Positions 62,796-64,000 of a DNA stretch of 64,000 nt are shown here, piece by piece (position 1 is the first letter of the stretch; each line of letters starts with the position of its first letter). The notes under the pieces are model-generated. The model had not been told where the DNA came from and did no database searches. It saw nothing but the letters and a program-made list of their open reading frames with translations. The stretch is from Petrosia ficiformis. Lineage: Eukaryota > Porifera > Demospongiae > Haplosclerida > Petrosiidae. Made by a program: the position numbers and the translations under genes. The stretch spans positions 278,501 through 342,500 of the forward strand of contig OX345642.1 in assembly GCA_947044365.1 (NCBI GenBank), given 5' to 3'.

Positions 62796-64000
62796 TCAGT
62801 TAAACTCGCTCAAGTCCTCATGAGTGTCATTTCTTGTCTGAATTGGCCACCATCTTTCTCCATTCATTATTCTTCTAAATAATCCAACTCTATAACCTTG
62901 TAAAACCAATGCAGCTCCACCCACTATTACACAGGCCCAAACTGTTGGATCTTTCCATAAAGGAACAGACGAAGCATATGTAGATGAAGATATCGGTCCT
63001 ATTACATGAAAGTTAATATCATAATACCCACTAAATATATTATTTTATTGACTTGTTTTAGTTTCTGGAAAGGCCAGTTTCCTCATCCTCTCACAAAATT
63101 TTGATAAATTCCTCAAAGAATTTAAATGAAATTGAAGTCTATTGTTACTCGGCAGCTGATACTGTGCAATAAGTTCTAAATATCCGAATACAAATGCATC
63201 AAAACTAGATGGACTTTGGGGAGAAAAAGGGCATTAATTAGAAATACGAGACTAGACATTTATACTGACTTGTTACCACAGAAATATTCTTTGTCTTTCA
63301 GTCTAACAGAGAGCATATCCAAACATTCTTCTGCTCTGTTTAATAACTACAATATAGTTCTACTATAAAGTATTGTATAAAAATACTTTATGTAACTTAC
63401 CTCTAGTCCTCTGTGATCATTTGATGTTTCTTGAGGTAATTCAGTTATTAATTTATACTCCACATAGCGGTGTTGTTGTGATAATATAAATAATGGAATT
63501 GGAAAATAAGCCGCCTTACTGTACCATTTCCTAGTAACCTCAGTATAGTTCTTACTGTCTGACCAATGAGTATATAACTGAAATAAGAGGGACTAATGGA
63601 TTAGGATAATGGTACAATATATTGGTCAGTGGTAATTAATAGAGGGGCTAATGGATTAGGATAATGGTACAATATACTAGTCAGTGGTATTGTTCAATGG
63701 TACAATACTCTTACTGTCTGACCAATGAATACATAATTATTAGAGGGGCTAATGGATTAGGTTAATGGTACAATATATTGGTCAGTGGTAGTCAATATAG
63801 GGACTAATGAATTAGGATAATGGTACAAAATATTGGTCAGTGGAAATTAATAGAGGGGCTAATTGATTAGGATAATGGTACAATACACTAGTCAGTGGTA
63901 CAATACATTTAATAAGGTCACTTACTAAAGCTAATTTCAATCTATCTTGAAGAAGACTAGTGAATGCGGTAACTTCAGCTTCTTCTTCATCAGATAAGAT
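62796..64000 (-). CDS. Metaxin-1/3 (5' part outside window)
   Basis: Exons read right to left and start outside the window. The visible protein runs SDEEEAEVTAFTSLLQDRLK, QLYTHWSDSKNYTEVTRKWY, PLFILSQQHRYVEYK, LLNRAEECLDMLSVRLKDKE, SPSSFDAFVFGYLELIAQYQ, NRLQFHLNSLRNLSKFCERM, then a membrane segment (PTVWACVIVGGAALVLQGYRV) and the tail GLFRRIMNGERWW...LSEFN. This is the GST-like C-terminal half of metaxin-1/3 with its outer-membrane anchor. Metaxins belong to the mitochondrial sorting and assembly machinery for beta-barrel proteins. MTX1 versus MTX3 cannot be decided. Confidence 0.94.
63590..63910 (+). repeat. Minisatellite in a metaxin intron
   Basis: About five copies of a 55-65-bp unit containing GGCTAATGGATTAGGATAAT and GGTACAATATATTGGTCAGT. 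One unit includes CTTACTGTCTGACCAATGA, which also occurs at the exon boundary at 63,550. Confidence 0.85.

Overview
This window is animal nuclear DNA, not bacterial. It is AT-rich. Genes are split into many exons by mostly short GT-AG introns, and the proteins read through those splices are metazoan: a ciliary dynein regulatory complex subunit, a mucolipin channel, Aurora kinase, a MYLIP/IDOL-type FERM-RING ligase and USP10. Compact genes, very short gene-to-gene spacing and intron-filling micro- and minisatellites suggest an early-branching animal such as a demosponge. The species is inferred, not proven.

Layout from left to right, with strand: SPATA2-like PUB protein (-, 3' part outside the window); DRC4/GAS8 (+, 2.8-6.1 kb); mucolipin/TRPML (-, 6.3-10.4 kb); FACT subunit SPT16 (+, 10.6-22.4 kb), with a complete intronless PB1-domain gene nested in one of its introns (19.5-20.4 kb); PABPN1 (-, 23.2-24.4 kb); Aurora kinase (+, 24.5-28.3 kb); FAM210 (-, 28.9-29.8 kb); DNA polymerase alpha subunit B, POLA2 (+, 29.9-39.1 kb); MYLIP-like (+, 39.3-42.5 kb); USP10 (-, 43.0-62.1 kb); PREY/PYURF (+, 62.4-62.8 kb); metaxin-1/3 (-, 62.8 kb to the right edge). 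Genes largely alternate strand, so they form head-to-head pairs with short shared promoters and tail-to-tail pairs. The FAM210 and POLA2 start codons are 88 bp apart; the PREY and metaxin stop codons are 31 bp apart.

The shared promoters carry readable motifs: an RFX X-box before DRC4, an identical TTGGCGGGAA (E2F-like) at the SPT16 and POLA2 promoters, a perfect NRF1 palindrome between PABPN1 and Aurora, and a GATCACGTGATC palindrome before PREY. There is no single operon-like pathway. Several genes concern chromatin, replication and mitosis (SPT16, POLA2, Aurora); three concern mitochondria (FAM210, PREY, metaxin).

The rest is repeat DNA: tetranucleotide arrays (including about 140 uninterrupted TCCA units), ACATGT-rich palindromic DNA, many minisatellites, a tRNA-derived SINE family (3 copies), a CAGTG-ended MITE family (4 copies, one nested in an older pogo-like element), and a 547-bp element with long terminal inverted repeats that carries a RecQ-like helicase fragment. 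The most unusual pattern is that in six introns of four genes the tandem repeat unit contains the exon-intron junction itself, so splice sites (and sometimes coding sequence) are present in several consecutive copies.
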